From an uncultured Clostridia bacterium (GTDB lineage: Bacteria; Bacillota; Clostridia; Christensenellales; Aristaeellaceae): a stretch of 6,536 bases of DNA. Numbering within the stretch: the first letter of the stretch is position 1; each line of letters starts with the position of its first letter. The notes beneath the pieces are model-generated. The model searched no databases, had not been told where the DNA came from, and saw only the letters and a list, made by a program, of their open reading frames with translations. The translations under genes were made by a program, and so were the position numbers. The DNA lies in the NCBI GenBank assembly GCA_946409855.1, contig CAMJXZ010000192.1, positions 1 to 6,536 on the forward strand, given 5' to 3'. Below, piece after piece: positions 5,721-6,536 of the stretch.

Positions 5721-6446
5721 ATGATTGAAACCAGAAACCTGACCAAGAAATACGGTACGAAAACGGCCGTGGACGGGATTTCCCTGTCCATTGCAAAAGG
5801 AGAGCTCTTTGCGCTCCTGGGGGTCAACGGCGCCGGGAAAACGACGACCATCCGCATGCTTTCCTGCCTGTCTTCCCCGACTTCGGGCGACGCGTCGGTC
5901 GGCGGGTTCAGCTGCACCGGACAAAGCGCCGAGATCAAAAAGATCATCGGTATCTCCCCGCAGGATACCGCTGTGGCCGACCGGCTGACTGTACGGGAAA
6001 ACCTTGAATTCATGGCAAACGTACATGGGCTGGACAGGGACCTGGCCCGACGCAGGGTGGAACAGATGATCGCGGACTTCCATATGGAGGAAGTCGTTCA
6101 CCAGCAGGCGCGGACGCTGTCCGGCGGGTGGCAGCGCAAGCTGTCCATTGCCATGGCGCTGATCAGCGAGCCGAAGGTTCTGTTCCTGGACGAGCCGACG
6201 CTGGGCCTGGATGTGCTCGCCCGCCGGGAGCTCTGGAAGGCCATCGAACGGCTGAAGGGCAGCATGACCATGGTGCTGACCACCCACTATATGGAAGAAG
6301 CGGAACACCTGGCGGACCGGATCGCCATCATGATCGCCGGCAAAATCGCCGCCTGCGGCAGCTTGAAAGAGATTCTTTCTATGACCAATACCGAACATCT
6401 GGAGAACGCGTTTATCGCCATCGCGGAAAAGGAGGGTGCTGCATGA
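5721..6446 (+). CDS. ABC-2 type exporter ATP-binding protein
   Basis: This 241-residue cytoplasmic ATPase pairs with the permease gene that follows. Motifs seen are Walker A GVNGAGKT (34-41), Q-loop Gln81 in ISPQDTAVADRLTVRENL, signature LSGGWQRKLSIAMAL (133-147), Walker B VLFLDEP (153-159), D-loop LGLD (161-164) and switch His189 in TTHYMEEAEHLADR. The length and the TVRENL and MEEAEHLADR stretches match the DrrA/CcmA-like exporter ATPases (drug, lipid or peptide export). Tryptophan at the fifth signature position occurs in a known subgroup of this family. The ATG at 5721 follows AGGAG (5706-5710) by ten bases. An in-frame TTG at 5703 would overlap the ribosome binding site and is less likely. 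The stop overlaps the next start as ATGA. The exported substrate cannot be inferred. Confidence 0.95.
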   Translation: MIETRNLTKKYGTKTAVDGISLSIAKGELFALLGVNGAGKTTTIRMLSCLSSPTSGDASVGGFSCTGQSAEIKKIIGISPQDTAVADRLTVRENLEFMANVHGLDRDLARRRVEQMIADFHMEEVVHQQARTLSGGWQRKLSIAMALISEPKVLFLDEPTLGLDVLARRELWKAIERLKGSMTMVLTTHYMEEAEHLADRIAIMIAGKIAACGSLKEILSMTNTEHLENAFIAIAEKEGAA

Positions 6447-6536
6447 ACCGGATCCTCGCATTTTCAGACCGCAACCGGAAAGAGATCCTGCGCGATCCGC
6501 TGAGCTATATCTTCTGCCTGGCCTTTCCGCTGGTGA
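6443..6536 (+). CDS. ABC-2 type exporter permease (N-terminal fragment, cut by window end)
   Basis: The frame opens with ATG at 6443, overlapping the ATPase stop by four bases (ATGA), and has a strong ribosome binding site GGAGG at 6431-6435, seven bases upstream. The 31 visible residues include RNRKEILRDPLSYIF followed by hydrophobic CLAFPLV. That is the typical start of ABC-2 permeases: a short cytoplasmic amphipathic segment with an E-x-x-R-D-P motif leading into the first membrane helix. With the ATPase it should form the exporter complex. The rest lies outside the window, so length and subfamily are unknown. Confidence 0.85.
   Translation, partial: MNRILAFSDRNRKEILRDPLSYIFCLAFPLV

Overview
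The window looks like chromosomal DNA from a fairly GC-rich Gram-positive-type bacterium, most plausibly a gut-type member of the Clostridia. The grounds are strong AGGAGG-type ribosome binding sites, near-consensus sigma-A promoters with 17-bp spacers, U-tailed hairpin terminators, and a secreted peptidoglycan-binding/VanY-type peptidase. No marker gene is present, so this placement is an inference.

The left two thirds (1-4316, minus strand) is one importer operon. It reads from a consensus promoter at 4288-4316 into a secreted substrate-binding protein (3142-4224), a fused two-domain permease (963-3053) and an ATPase cut by the window edge (1-958). It belongs to the FbpABC/AfuABC (COG1840-type) class, traditionally annotated as ferric-iron uptake. 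Three features fit an AfuABC-like sugar-phosphate importer at least as well as an iron importer: the unusually long permease, the lack of an obvious FbpA Tyr-Tyr iron pair, and an His-Asp motif in the binding protein. A GC-rich hairpin between the binding-protein and permease genes probably lowers transcription of the membrane genes relative to the binding protein. A second hairpin sits in the leader just before the first ribosome binding site.

The middle (4383-5566, plus strand) is a self-contained single-gene unit: promoter, secreted protein with an N-terminal PG_binding_1 domain and a C-terminal VanY D,D-carboxypeptidase domain, and a long bulged intrinsic terminator. A 13-bp perfect palindrome overlaps its -35 box.

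The right end (5587-6536, plus strand) starts an ABC-2 type export operon: an ATPase gene (5721-6446), overlapping by four bases the start of its permease gene (6443 onward, cut by the window edge). Its promoter carries an inverted repeat across the -35 box and spacer, with a second imperfect dyad just upstream, which suggests control by a dimeric regulator not encoded in the window.

I see no mobile element, CRISPR array, tRNA, rRNA or clearly new system. The most interesting points are the importer's likely substrate, the permease's large extracytoplasmic insertion, the non-lipoprotein binding protein and the promoter architecture.
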